DNA of 64,000 nucleotides from Glycine soja (lineage: Eukaryota; Streptophyta; Magnoliopsida; Fabales; Fabaceae), in the NCBI RefSeq assembly GCF_004193775.1, contig NC_041004.1, forward strand, positions 2,308,718-2,372,717. Direction: 5' to 3'. Below the pieces are notes generated by a model. It was not told the DNA's origin and made no database searches. It saw only the letters and a program-made list of their open reading frames with translations. The translations under genes and the position numbers were made by a program. Shown piece by piece: positions 44,710-56,787 of this stretch; position 1 is the first letter of the stretch; each line of letters starts with the position of its first letter.

Positions 44710-45612
44710 ATGGCGATGTTGAAGAACAACGACCAAATCCCAGCGAAGCTACCAATCTTCGATGGGACCAACTACGAGAGGTGGACAGCGCAAATGAAGG
44801 TGGTATTCAGATATCAAGGCGTGCTTGATATCATAAGCACCGGCGTCACACCATTAGAAACGAACCCCATAGAGGCATACAGAGCAACCCACCGTGAACA
44901 GATGAAGAAAGATGATAAAGTGATCTTTCTGATTCATCAATGCGTGGATTCAAATGTCATGGAGAAAATCATTGACTATGAGACGGCCAAAGAAACATGG
45001 GATGTGTTGTCTACAACTTACGCCGGTGACAAGCAAACCAAGAAGGTGAGATTGATGGCACTCCGACGTCAACTGGGTTTGCTTCAGATGGTATCAAACG
45101 AAATGGTGGCAAAATTTGTAAATAGGTTGGTGATTCTTGCAAACCAAATGAAGAGTTATGGTGAGGTGGTGACCGATTCGATGAAGGTAGAAAAGGTACT
45201 CACGAGCTTAACACCAAACTTTGATCATATTGTCTCTGCAATTGAACAATCAAAGGATCTAGAAACGTTGAAATTGGAGCAATTACTGGGTTCTTTGGAA
45301 GCACATGAGTTAAAGATGAAGAATAGAGAAGGTATCAAGAAAAAGGAGAAAGATTTCGAGAAAGTCTTATTTGCTAAAAATCAAAAGAAAGGTGGTGGTG
45401 ATTCTTGGAAAAATAAGAAAGGGAAAGGCAAGTGGAAGTATAAGAAACAAGAAAGCAATGGTTCTAAAAGTGAGAATCAAAAGAAAGAAAGAGAAAACAA
45501 TGGAAAGGGAAAGAAGAAATCAAAGGAGCACATTTAGTGCTATAATTGTCAAAAGTATGGCCATTATGCAGATGAGTGCAGTAATCCTAAAGTGTCTAGA
45601 AAGAGGGGTGAA
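44710..45612 (+). pseudogene. copia gag, interrupted before its zinc knuckle
   Basis: A 275-residue frame opens MAMLKNNDQIPAKLPIFDG and contains the copia Gag features LPIFDGTNYERW near residue 14, YETAKETWDVL and LRRQLGLLQM, followed by a Lys-rich tail. It ends at a TAG (45535-45537). The same frame continues with a CCHC zinc knuckle (CYNCQKYGHYADEC), so the stop separates the nucleic-acid-binding part from the main Gag. The start is the first ATG after the primer-binding site. A capsid-like fragment could still be made from this copy. Confidence 0.88.
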
Positions 45613-48431
45613 GAAGCACAACTTGCGCGTGGCTCTGATAATGAAGAAGCAGTGATGTTAATGGCCATTGTTAACAGTGAAACAGGCATTGAGGAGGAAT
45701 GGTGGTATCTGGACACTGGCTGTTCAAACCATATGACAGGACATAAAGATTGGTTCTGTGAAATTGATGAAACATTGAAAAGAAACATCAAATTTGGTGA
45801 TGACAGGTCAGTAATGGCTAAAGGCATTGGCAAGGTGGCCATAAGAAGAGTATATGGGAGCAAGATGGACTATCAGTGATGTCCTATATGTTCCTAACAT
45901 GGAAAGCAATCTGCTAAGCTTGGGACAATTGCTAAAGAAAGGATTCTCAATGCATATGGAAGGTAAACACATGGAAGTAGCTGATTCTAATGGGAAATGT
46001 GTCTTGAAAGTTCCTGTGTCTAAGAATAGAACATTCAAGGTGGGAGTGAGCACCATTGAGCAAAAGTGCTTGACTGCTCAAAGCAATGACAGTGTGTGGA
46101 AGTGGCATAGAAGACTTGGACACTTGAACTTCAACTGCCTGAACGAGTTGCAGAAGAAGAACATGGTTGTGGGACTACCTTTAATTGAAGTACCAAGGCA
46201 AGTGTGTGGTAGATGCTGTGAAGGAAAACAACCAAGGAAGGCTTACAATGTAGCAGTTCCAACCAGGGCTAAAGAGAAGCTTGCAGTGATTCACTCTGAT
46301 GTGTGTGGCCCATTTGAAATCAAATCTCATGGAGGTAACTTGTATTTTGTCTCTTTTATAGATGACTTTACAAAGAAAATGTGAGTTTACCTATTACAAA
46401 GAAAGAGTGAAGTATTTGTAACATTTAAATCATTCAAGTTACTAGTTGAAAAGCAATCTGGTTGTTCAATCAAGATGCTTAGAACTGATGGTGGAGGAGA
46501 GTACACTTCACTTGAATTTGAGAATTTCTACAAGGAAGAAGGAATAATTCATGAGGTAATGGCTCCATACACTCCTCAACACAATGGAACTGCTGAGAGA
46601 AGGAATAGAATAGTGCAAAATATGGTTAGATGCATGCTGAGAAAGAAGCATCTTCCATATGATTTCTGGGCAGAGGCAGTATCCACAGCTTCTCACATCT
46701 TGAATAGATGTCCTACAAAGAGGCTTGACAGTTTGACACCAGAAGAAGCTTGGAGTGGACTCAAGCCTAGTGTGAAACACTTCAAGGTATTTGGCTTACT
46801 TTGTTACAGACATGTGCCTGAGCAAAATAGAAGAAAACTGGACTCAATGGCTCAAACCTTGATTTTGGTAGGATATCACAGTATTGCTTATAAACTGTTT
46901 GATCCCTTGAGCAAGAAAATTGTGATAAGTTTTGATGTAATTGTGGATGAGACAAAGGAATGGGACTGGAACATTGGTATGGAAAGACAAACCAATGAAA
47001 TAGTAGAAGTGGAACTGGAAGGAGAAGAAATACAGGATGAAGTTCAAATTGACAGTGAGCAATATGTGAATGATGGGCCAGATGTGATTAGGGTTGTACC
47101 TTTGAGAAGGTCACTAAGACAGATAACTCCACCAGTGATGAACTTAGTGTTGTTAGCAGAAGCAGAACCAATTTCACTTGAAGAGGCACTAGCTAGGCCA
47201 CATTGGAGAAAGGCCATGGAAGAGGAACTGAGATCAATTCAGAAAAAAAACACTTGGGAAATGGTGAGTTTACCAAGTAATAAGAAAGCCATAGAAGTGA
47301 AGTGGGTTTTCAAAACCAAAGTCAAGCCATTTGGTGAAATTGCCAAGTATAAGGCAAGGCTAGTTGCAAAAGGTTTCTTGCAAAAGCCTGGTCTTGATTT
47401 CAATGAAGTATATGCCCTGTAGCTAGAATTGAAACTGTGAGACTCAGTTGCAATTGCTAGCATGAGGAAATGGATAGTGAGTCAACTAGATGTGAAGTCT
47501 GCTTTTCTCAATGGTCCATTAGAAGAAGAAGTATACACAAGGCAGCCACCTGGCTATGAGAAGATAGGCATGGAAGATAGGGTAATGAAGCTGAACAAAG
47601 CCCTATATGGCTTAAAGCAAGCTCCACGAGCCTGGAATAAGAGGATTGATGGATTTCTGCAAATGCAAAAGTTTCTGGAATGCACCACTGAACATGAAGT
47701 GTACTTGAAGGACTGTGGAGTAACTGGTGTAGTGATGCTATGCTTGTATGTGGATGATCTTCTTGTCACTGGTGATAGCAAACAGGAGATTGACAGATTT
47801 AAGAAGGAAATGATGGATGAGTTTGAAATGTCTGATATAGGCAGAATAGCTTATTTCCTAGGTATGGAATTTGTGACAACTAAGAGTGGCATATTCCTTC
47901 ACCAAAAGAAATATGCAACTGATATATTGAAAAGGTTCAATATACTTGATTGCAATTCTGCTAGTACTCCTTGTGAACCAGGAATAAAGCTATCAACTGG
48001 TGAAGACACAAACTTGGTTGATTCAACACTATATAGGCAACTCATTGACTCATTGAGATATTTGTGTAATTTTAGGCCAGATATCACCTATGGAGTTGGC
48101 TTGGTTAGTAGATTCATGAAGAAACCTTGCAAGGATCATCTACTTGCAACTAAGAGAATTCTTAGATATGTGAAGGGCACACTAGAATGTGGAATTATGT
48201 TTCCTGCAACAAAAGAAAATTCTAATATAGAAATTAGCTCATGGACGCAATAAGCATATAGAGGTAAAATATCATTTTCTTCGTGACCAAGTTAACAAGA
48301 ACAAACTAGCACTTGAGTATTGCAGAACTGAGGAGCAGTGTGCAGACATGTTAACCAAAGCTTTGAAGCCTAAGAGACTTGAAGAAATGAAGAACAAAAT
48401 TGGGATGCACAAATTAACAGATTTGAATTAA
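45613..48431 (+). pseudogene. copia pol remnant (protease, integrase, reverse transcriptase, partial RNase H)
   Basis: Protease motif LDTGCSNHM lies near 45711. Integrase zinc-binding H..H..C..C (HRRLGHLNF, CGRCCEG) is at about 46104-46220, and the catalytic core carries [17 protein letters not shown] and [15 protein letters not shown]. Reverse transcriptase carries [32 protein letters not shown] and the catalytic LYVDDLLVTG (near 47745). The frame is broken by a shift near 45850, a TGA at 46382-46384, a short out-of-frame stretch with stops at about 47417-47445, and a deletion around 48240 that removes most of RNase H. The last part, KHIEVKYHFLRDQV to MHKLTDLN, ends just before the 3' LTR. 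Confidence 0.92.
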
Positions 48432-48438
48432 GGTGGTA

Positions 48439-48709
48439 TGTTAAAAGTAGTGTAATTCAAATGTAATTGTTCAATTTTGTTAAGATTGTGAAATACATTA
48501 GAGGTTAGCCATAGTAGTTGATTGTTAACTAACTATGATTAAGTCTTACTTAGTGTATAAATAGCATGTAAACCCCTGCAATAGGGTGGATGATCAGTTT
48601 TTCAGGCACTAATAAAATTCCCATATATTCAAAAGTTGTTATTCACTCTCTTTCTCCCTTGTTCAATCTTTTTCAAGATACCACCTAGAAATTTTGATCC
48701 TTTCCAACA
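48439..48709 (+). repeat. copia 3' LTR
   Basis: Matches the 5' LTR from TGTTAAAAGTAG to CCAACA, with scattered substitutions and without the partial internal duplication. AAGGTGG just before it is a weak polypurine tract. Confidence 0.95.
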
Positions 48710-51700
48710 AGACAAAGTCAAGACTAAGCCGATGTTATTAGCGACAGTCCAAAGTTGTGGCAATGTAGCATTGGCTTGAGGCTGATGTAAACGTAGTATT
48801 GAACTTGACTAATTTTGTTTTTTTTTAATCTGCAAAAGATATATATCATTATATGAGGACACTAAGTGTATCCAAACCTATATACAAGTGTAAGTTTTCA
48901 GTCATTTCCAAGGTTACAAGATATTGATATATGGATATAAATATTTCATAACCTAGGAGATCAACATGTAAAATAAACCCTGTCAAAGTAGCTAATAAAA
49001 ATTCCAAAATGAAGCTAATCCAAATAAAATAGTCTCCTCGAGTATTTAGCGCCAATCAACCTTATCTTTGTGAATTTATGTGATCTTCCACAATGTTACT
49101 CATCGAACTATTCACATTCTTCTTCAATTCAACTTGTCTCCCACAACTTAAATCTCTAGTTTGTGTTCACCTTGTTGGAATTGTTGCTTTTAAAAGTAGA
49201 AGCTGAGATCAAATGAAAAGGAAAAAAAATAAACAAAGTGATTGGCAATTATATGCTATTATTGTTCAATAAAGTCAACTCAAATCACCATAAATGTTTG
49301 CTATAATATGACGTGAAAAAATTATATATTTTAATTTTTCAAGGTTGACGTTTACAATAGGAAAAGTTACTTTCAAAATGACTTTATGTGGTTTAACAGG
49401 TAAACTTAACATGTTAGAGACCATTGTTTAAGAGTTAGCCTAACCTATTTGAGGGCCTAGCTAGCCTGAACGTCTAATTACATAGGTTTAATCCCTGGTA
49501 TACCGTCTAAATGGTCTAATAAATTAAGCTAGACTTTAAAAATGATTAAGTCAAGACTAAAATGTAGTCTATGACAAATTTTAGTATATCTTTAACCTTA
49601 AACTTTTTTTAAACAAGTCAAAAGTATTTAAGTCAATTATAACTCAATGAAGGGTACGTAATATGGTCTTGTTGTTATGATTTTTTTGAGTGATAGTTAT
49701 ATGTGATGGTTTAAGGATGACACTGTGAATTATTTCTATATTGGATATTTGAAGAAACAAAAAATCATGGTGTCGTCATCATAAAACCTTTAAACTAATC
49801 AGGTCTTGTAGATAGCATTTAGGTTAGGCTTATAACCTTCAAAACATATTAGACTTTGATTTGTAATTGTGAACTATATATGTTAGGTTTAGGATTTACC
49901 AAAGCTTGACCTACTTGTACTCCATGATTATTTCATATTAATGTTTTTAAATAGATTGATCTATTTCATAATTATACATTTATTTTGTATTAATATTTAA
50001 TTGAAGTCACAAATATGTTATTTTTTTAGTTGTTATAAATTATTTTCTTTTTTCTTATAGTCCCTGTAAATTATATTTTTTTTATTTTTAGTTCCAATAA
50101 TATGAGAACAATTTCTGGTGATAACTAATATATATATAACTTCAGGGACAATTTAAAAAACACTACAGGAATTAAAACTAAAAATTAGATAACTTTTAAG
50201 GAATAAAAGAATATTTAAGTCGTGCTCCTTCTATAGCAAAAGATAATGAATAGGTTTAACATAGAATGAACCTGAATTGTCCATCTTTCTAGTACCAGCC
50301 ATCTTTCACATTTTTTATATAACAAGACTGAATCAAGCAAGTTACAGAGATCAGACAGATATGTTGATCGAATATTTGAATTAAGATACTTTGAAAATAT
50401 TAATGATATCGAATGCATAAGTACACACACTCAAATGATCATCATCTCATCCACACATTTTGTTATGTGTTATTTACACACGGAAAAACAATAATATATA
50501 AATACTATCCTCTCAGTTGAAATGGAATATTCGTTGGGTCATGTGTGGACGTGTGGTGAATGTGAAAATAATGAGGGAAGGAAGAACAATGTATTTTTTC
50601 TGTCACTTCACAACACCTTACATTGGCTTGGCTTAACTCAATATTAATGTTGCTTTGAATCAAATTCTTGGATTCCTATCGCTTCCTCCATTTATTTTTA
50701 ATTTGGTTATAATATAATTTTTGCTTCCTCCAATATTATAAGCAACTAAGCAAGTGCTGTACTGTGCCAGTGTATCATTTGACTTATTCTTGTTTTGCTA
50801 CTGTTCTACATTAATTATATGGATAATACTAAATGCAATAATTACCAAACAAGCAGGGTCCCATTAATTAGTACTAAACTTTTAATGTGACTTGTTTTTA
50901 TCATTGCTTTGCCCATATCATTCCACCACTTTAAATGCACTGACCCTGAACCGGTTCACAATTGATATATCTTAACTTTCTTCATTTCTTTTTATTTGTT
51001 AAATTTTAAAGGAAAAATGATCTGTAATTATTTAGAAGTTTAAAAATATTACTATTATCTTTTTAGTTATACTCTTAACTCTACATTTTCCTAAATAATT
51101 TACATCGTTATCATAAAGTTTTAAAATATTGCTATTATCTTTTTAATTATACTCTTAACTCTAAATTTTCTTAAATATTTTATATAATTATCATAAATGA
51201 GAAAGAAATAATACTAAAAGTCGATCATATTAAGAAATAAAAAAATTTAACATATACTATATTAATTCATTATTCACCCTATGTATTATTTTATAAGTTA
51301 ATGTTAATAGATAAAAAAAGAAATAATTTTGGGACTAGCCTTACAAATATATAGTTTACTTTTTTATTAAGCACGTGTATATTTAGTTCCCTCATTTTTT
51401 GAAGTAGATATAATTTGGTGCTCAATAATTTATCTTAATACAAGAGAAACTATATATTAAAAACACTTCATATATTTCTGTCATAATGTTATAGCTAGCT
51501 AGCATCCAATACTTTACTTTAAAATAATATGTGACAACATTTTTAATTTAAGTAGTTTTTATCCTAATTTTCATCACGTACGTATTCCTACTCCTAGATC
51601 CGTACCTTTAAAATAGTTTTCTTATTTAAACATTAAAAATTTAATATCACATATGATTGTGTATAATCATTTTTATTTGTTATTATTTTTTATCCGTTTC

Positions 51701-52818
51701 GTATATATTCACTTTCAAAAACATACCTTAAAATTAAAAGGGACAGCATTTTGTTCTTTCAAAATTATTTCTAAGAGTTTTGGATTTTGGTAATTCAACT
51801 AGGAAGAAAATGACAAACATGTCTGGTCGTAAGGTCCCATTGGTGGAATATCCAAATCAAGGGATCAAGTCATGAAAGGTTTTGAATGTTGTTGTTTTCT
51901 TGTTTTTCTCTTTTCTTTTGTCGAATTAGATTTTTTTTTTATTTTTTTTCACCATTCACCAATATGAATAATTTACTGTTATCAAATTTGATGATTCCTT
52001 TCTAGATTTGTCCATTTTTTTGTCGTCATTTGAACCCTAAGGAGATATTATAAAAAATGGCAGCATTGACCTACAATCAAAGATGCGGGAAATTAATGCA
52101 AGGGTGGATTTTCGACAAGATCTTCAAGGTGCTCTGCCTCGTTAAAATTCCGTCACTGATCATTTCAGTATTTGAATCTTAGCACATTTAGAGGAAATTT
52201 TATTGTCGTTCTTTGTATTTCATGATTGGATTTGTTTCAAACTTCCATAAATTTATATCTTCTACTAATGTATTATACATTTGCAATGCATTTGTTTTCT
52301 CATTCTCCAAAGTTTTTCTGGTTCAGTAATCGGATCTTTTTCATAAAAAAAAAGAGTTACATTATTATTAGTATTTGAACTTAAACAAAAGTTCATACCG
52401 GTCATAACAGGATTTTATAATGAAAGATGTAATTTAAAAGAATGATTGTTAATTATTTTGCATCTTTGGAGACTTTAGATTCAGATTAGCAAGTTTAAAA
52501 AAAATTATCGGCCAAATAAAAGTACTATTGTAAATCAATAGGTACAAGGGTCAAGGGTGGTACCTACCACGCTACAAAATGATAAGAAAAAAAAAATCAT
52601 TGCCTATTATGATTGAGATCTAAAAACTAAAGTCTATTGTTGAACCTACAAAGAGTGACTTAAGAATTCAAAATAGATCAACCATTAAACAAAAAATGAA
52701 ACAAATCTTAAATATCATGTAACACAAATATCATGTAACACGAGATTTACCAAAAAATAACTCAAGATCTCAAAATAAAATTTAACATTAAAGATATTCT
52801 AAGGTCATCCACAACAAT
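48710..52818. other. AT-rich intergenic DNA, no gene seen
   Basis: Moderately AT-rich spacer. Two near-identical lines at about 51040-51110 and 51118-51180 (TTAAAAATATTACTATTATC...ACTCTTAACTCTA) form a diverged tandem repeat of about 75 bases. No recognisable protein, tRNA or terminator. Confidence 0.55.
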
Positions 52819-53184
52819 CACTAATAGGAAATAGATCTTTAATATCAATTGTTTTACGACTTTTAACATCAGTTAAAAAAATCGATGTTGAAACCACCTA
52901 TGTTAACATTGATTTTCATAAAGTCAATGTTAACATACATTACACGACATCGATTTTTAAGAAAATCGATATCGTATAATAGGCAATAAAAAAATGTAAA
53001 ATATACAAAAAATAATATCGATTTTTTTTTAAAAAATAATGTTGTGATGCATAAATCGACATCTGTTTTTAGAAAAATCGATGTTGTCATGTACAACACA
53101 ATATCAATTTTCAAGAAAATCGATGTTGTCAGGTGTACGACAACATCAATTTTTCTAAAAATCAATATTATTTTTTGCACCACT

Positions 53185-53866
53185 GCATCAGTTTTTAGCT
53201 CTACACTTGGGGCATTTATGCATTTCTTCAAACTCATGTCTATACAGTATGCAATCATTAGGACATGCATGAATTTTCTGATACTCCATACCCATCGAAC
53301 ATAGTATCTTCTTCGCCTCATAGTATCTTTTTGGCAACATGTTTTCCTTTGGAAGCATATCCTGCAATACCTAAAGTAGTGAAGTGAAGTTTTTGTCACT
53401 CCACCCATATTTGGCCTTGACATTAACCAGACTTAACACCACTAACAACAACGTCAAACATTTATTGCACTCGGATACAAAAACTTCTTCGAATCAGTTT
53501 CCAATGTATCATACATAGGGGCATCTGCTTGTTAAAAAGACTCTTTCCCAAGATCATAAATTATTTCCTTTAATCGATCTCCCGTTTCTACATCAATCGG
53601 TTCAGTTTGAGACCCCCTATGCATGTTTGTCAATTCACCATGTCATATCTATCTCATATAATTCTTCTTAATTCCATCACACATAAGATATTCCAGTATA
53701 TCGTCTAGTGCTTGTCGTCTCCCATTCAAACAGTTTATACAAAGACAAAAATATTTTTCATCCTCATCTGGTTGACTTCTTTCAGAGGCTAATTACAAGA
53801 ACTGTTCAACGCCTTTCTCATACACAGGGCTCATGTGACTTGCATTCATCCAATTTCGACCCATCT
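53185..53866 (-). pseudogene. tnp2-type CACTA transposase, N-terminal remnant
   Basis: On the minus strand from about 53864 it reads MGRNWMNASHMSPVYEKGVEQFL, with stops, then KYFCLCINCLNGRRQ, RGSQTEPIDVETGDRL and DAPMYDTLE. In a second frame it then gives the equivalents of a plant tnp2 transposase opening (MLPK, YYEAKKI-like and CILYRHE-like segments across 53200-53420). Frameshifts and stops throughout, and no catalytic core, show that this is a relic. Confidence 0.75.
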
Positions 53867-54479
53867 AATTAATAATTTTGTCAGACTCACAAAGTTATTC
53901 CATGCATGAAAACCTCACTTTTTTCATTAAAGGTGTAGTCCTATCCTATTCAAGAAGACATCTTTTTATAGTAGATTCATACATAAAGGTTAAGTCTCTT
54001 TTCTTAAATTTAATGAAATTTCGACAGCATTTCTCCAACACAACATGAAAGTGATGACATGAATTCAACCACAATCAAGTATGCACTCGGAAAACAAGGT
54101 GAAATGCATTGTACCAAAATTTCATCAAATTTAAGAAAAGAAAGTTAACCTATACATATGAATCTAATATAACAAAATGACTCTTCCTAAACTGCCCAAA
54201 CAGAGAATTCAAGATTCAATATAACGATTAATCCAAACTATCCGAAAGAATCATTGTATTGAATCTCAAATGGGAAACTAAGGTTCACTCATAATGAACA
54301 TAACTTGTATATAGAGCAATAATCATTAATCATATAACACAAGTTATAAAAGCATTCATAACAAAAAAAAGCTTCAAAAGAATATAAAAAACATTCATAC
54401 TTGTCAAGATGGTCACTAACAATGTCCAACAATGAATGTTGTTATGATGATGCGAACAAGAAAACCAAAAGTGCCTACA

Positions 54480-55780
54480 AATTACAATTACAATGTTAGT
54501 ACCCTATATGGTTGATGGATTGCAAGTGCACCAATTTGTCCCAAGTAGTAAAGTTAAAACGGAAGTCCGAATATTGTATCCACATAGACTTTGTGTTGTA
54601 TTTATGTAGATGAATATTTGATTAAGAAAAAGATTTGGAAAGGTTGTTGAAAAATAATAATTTAAATTGACAAAAAATAAATCAAATAAGAGGAGAAATT
54701 AAACAAGAATTTAAATTAAAAGACAAAAAGATTATAGAACCCAATAATATTCTAAAAGTAAATTCAGAAGATGAGAATGTTAGGAATTTAACCTACCAGA
54801 GTTAGTCTTTGATGTAATGTTAATGATTTTTCTCTATTTATAATTATTCCAATTTACACCTACATCTACTAGTATACTCTAACTTTGGTCATTCGCATGA
54901 AAGAACTTAATTTATCTATTTTCTCTCCCAAATCATTTTGCAAAGCTAAAATAGTAAATTACATTAAGAATATAGATGTATAACAGGCTAAACAAATATC
55001 AGCATATCTCTAGTGATGAATTTATTTAGATGTCTTTTCCCAGTTCTATTAGAAAATAATGTTTTCCAACGCTACTCCTAAAATTTACTATGCAAATGAG
55101 TGATCAAGCCACAAGTAATAATATTAAGCACAAGAAAGGATAATGCAAATATAATATTATTAAATAGATAGGAAGGGAAGTTACATCAACAGTAGTTGGC
55201 TGTCAAGTTCTCAACAAAGGGAGTTTAGCCTCTCATTGTCATGGAGGCTTTACAATTGCAAAAGTGAAATATTTAGTAAAAGTGAAGAAGATAAGAAAGG
55301 GAATGGAGGGAAGGAATGACTCCCAATGTTTGCTTCTCCTTCTTTTAACATTTGTCTTCTATAAGGAATTGTATACTCTTAGAATTTTTGTGTGTCTTTT
55401 CCTTCTTCTCTCTTCTTCTTTTATAGTTACAAATTAACAGATTTCTGAATTAGTTTGTTTTTCTTAATTAGTCCTCATTTCCTTAATTAGTCTATTTTTC
55501 TTAATTAGTCGTGTTTTTCTTAATTAGTCTCATTTCATTAATTAGTCATGTTTTCCTTAATTATCTTTTCTTTCTTGAGCTTTATTTTATTCACTAAGCA
55601 TCATAAATTCATCATTTTTAATATTCTTTGCACAAAAGATTAAATGATATTAATTTAACAATTATTTGCTCAAAAAGGAAGAATTAGGAGAGAAAAATTA
55701 CAAATTCCTATATAATTTAACCCCAAAATATAATTAGCAATTATCATGCATAAACAAAGAGAGAAAGAACTCTGGATCCC
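54480..55780. repeat. dispersed repeat inside the CACTA element
   Basis: Starts near GTACCCTATATGGTTGATGG and includes CAAGTGCACCAATTTGTCCC. Its section at about 54760-55200 resembles 63570-63995 at the other end of the window: both have TTTGATGTAATGTTAA or TTGATGTAATGTTAAT, then CATGAAAGAAC / TGTGAAAGAAC, and a GTGATCAA(G/A)CCA motif. At 55445-55562 a short unit, (T)CTTAATTAGTC, repeats five or six times. The element class is unknown to me. Confidence 0.55.
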
Positions 55781-56044
55781 CCATGTTGTCGTGTGCACCA
55801 CAACATTGATTTTTAGAAAAATCGATGTTGTTTTATGCATTTTTTACATTTTTTTTGGTTTATTGCTTATTATAAGACATCAATTTTCTTAAAAATTGAT
55901 GTTGTGTAATGTATGTTAACATCGATTTTCATAAAACATCGATGTTAACATTAATACTTTTAACGTCAGCGGTTTCAACATCGATTAAAAATCAACGTGT
56001 AAAGTCCAAAACAACCGATGTTAAAATTCTATTTTCTAGTAGTG

Positions 56045-56787
56045 TCATCAAACTTTTGTTTTGAAAGTCAAGAATAACTTGGTGATAAAGTAATACTTTG
56101 GTGTTTATCAATCTAAGGAGAAAGATTAAGGGTATCCCAAAAATGACAGAGAGAATACTTATGTAAGTTAGAAGTAACAGGATAAAATACTTGTTTTATA
56201 ATCAGATTTTGATTAGTTAAACTCTTCAAGGACTTGAAAGAGAACGAAACATAATTCAAGAGTTTGGTTGAACCACCATAAATCAAGTGTTTATACTTTT
56301 TCTTTAAGCTTTAACTTGTTTTCTCTTTACTCTCTTTGAACATACATTTGGATGCATAAGTTCTTAAAGTTAGCTTTTGAGAAAACTATTTTTCAAGCTT
56401 TTGGATGATCTTTATGAGAAACTTGTTTTTGAGAGTACTATCTTAAAATGTGTTGGACAATCTTTTTTAACAAGTCTATTTTCCAAGTGTTTCATCATAA
56501 CTTCTTTCAAAAAGGCTTCCTCTTTGATAAAAAAAAAAGTTATAAACTTTTATTAATACACTATTCAATTCTCTTTTAATGTGTTCTATTTACTTCATTT
56601 ACATGCATATTTTCAATGAAATCTACCTACAATTTGATCCTTAGTGCTGAACATCCTCCAAATTGGAATTTGTACATGCAATCTTTGGTGTAATATATGT
56701 CCTTAAAAAATAATGGATTTTGCATGAAGGTAATGATAACTAGAATTCCCTCAAAATCCTACCGTGTTAGAAAAGGTATTATATAGA
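56045..56787. other. spacer between two CACTA elements
   Basis: No gene is seen. AT-rich, with no motif I recognise. Confidence 0.5.

Larger units (their letters stand above)
44365..48709 (+). mobile_element. Ty1/copia LTR retrotransposon, defective
   Basis: A 4.35-kb element with two LTRs, primer-binding site, gag and pol in the copia order (protease, integrase, reverse transcriptase, RNase H). Both LTRs are TG...CA. The flanking pentamers are AAACA (left) and AGACA (right), so a 5-bp target duplication with one change is plausible. By eye the LTRs differ at roughly 15-18 sites over about 265 aligned bases plus indels, so it is not a fresh insertion. The polyprotein is broken in several places and RNase H is largely deleted. 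It cannot move on its own. Confidence 0.95.
52819..56044 (-). mobile_element. CACTA (En/Spm-type) element, degenerate
   Basis: The left terminus CACTAATAGGAAATAG and the reverse complement of the right terminus (CACTACTAGAAAATAG) agree at 14 of 16 bases. Next to both ends lie subterminal repeats of ACATCGATTTTT / AATCGATGTT in both orientations, typical of CACTA elements. Transposase remains lie on the minus strand inside. The flanking triplets (AAT left, TCA right) do not match, so the 3-bp target duplication has decayed or one end has been replaced. The middle (about 54470-55780) is a different repeat, possibly a nested insertion. Confidence 0.8.
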
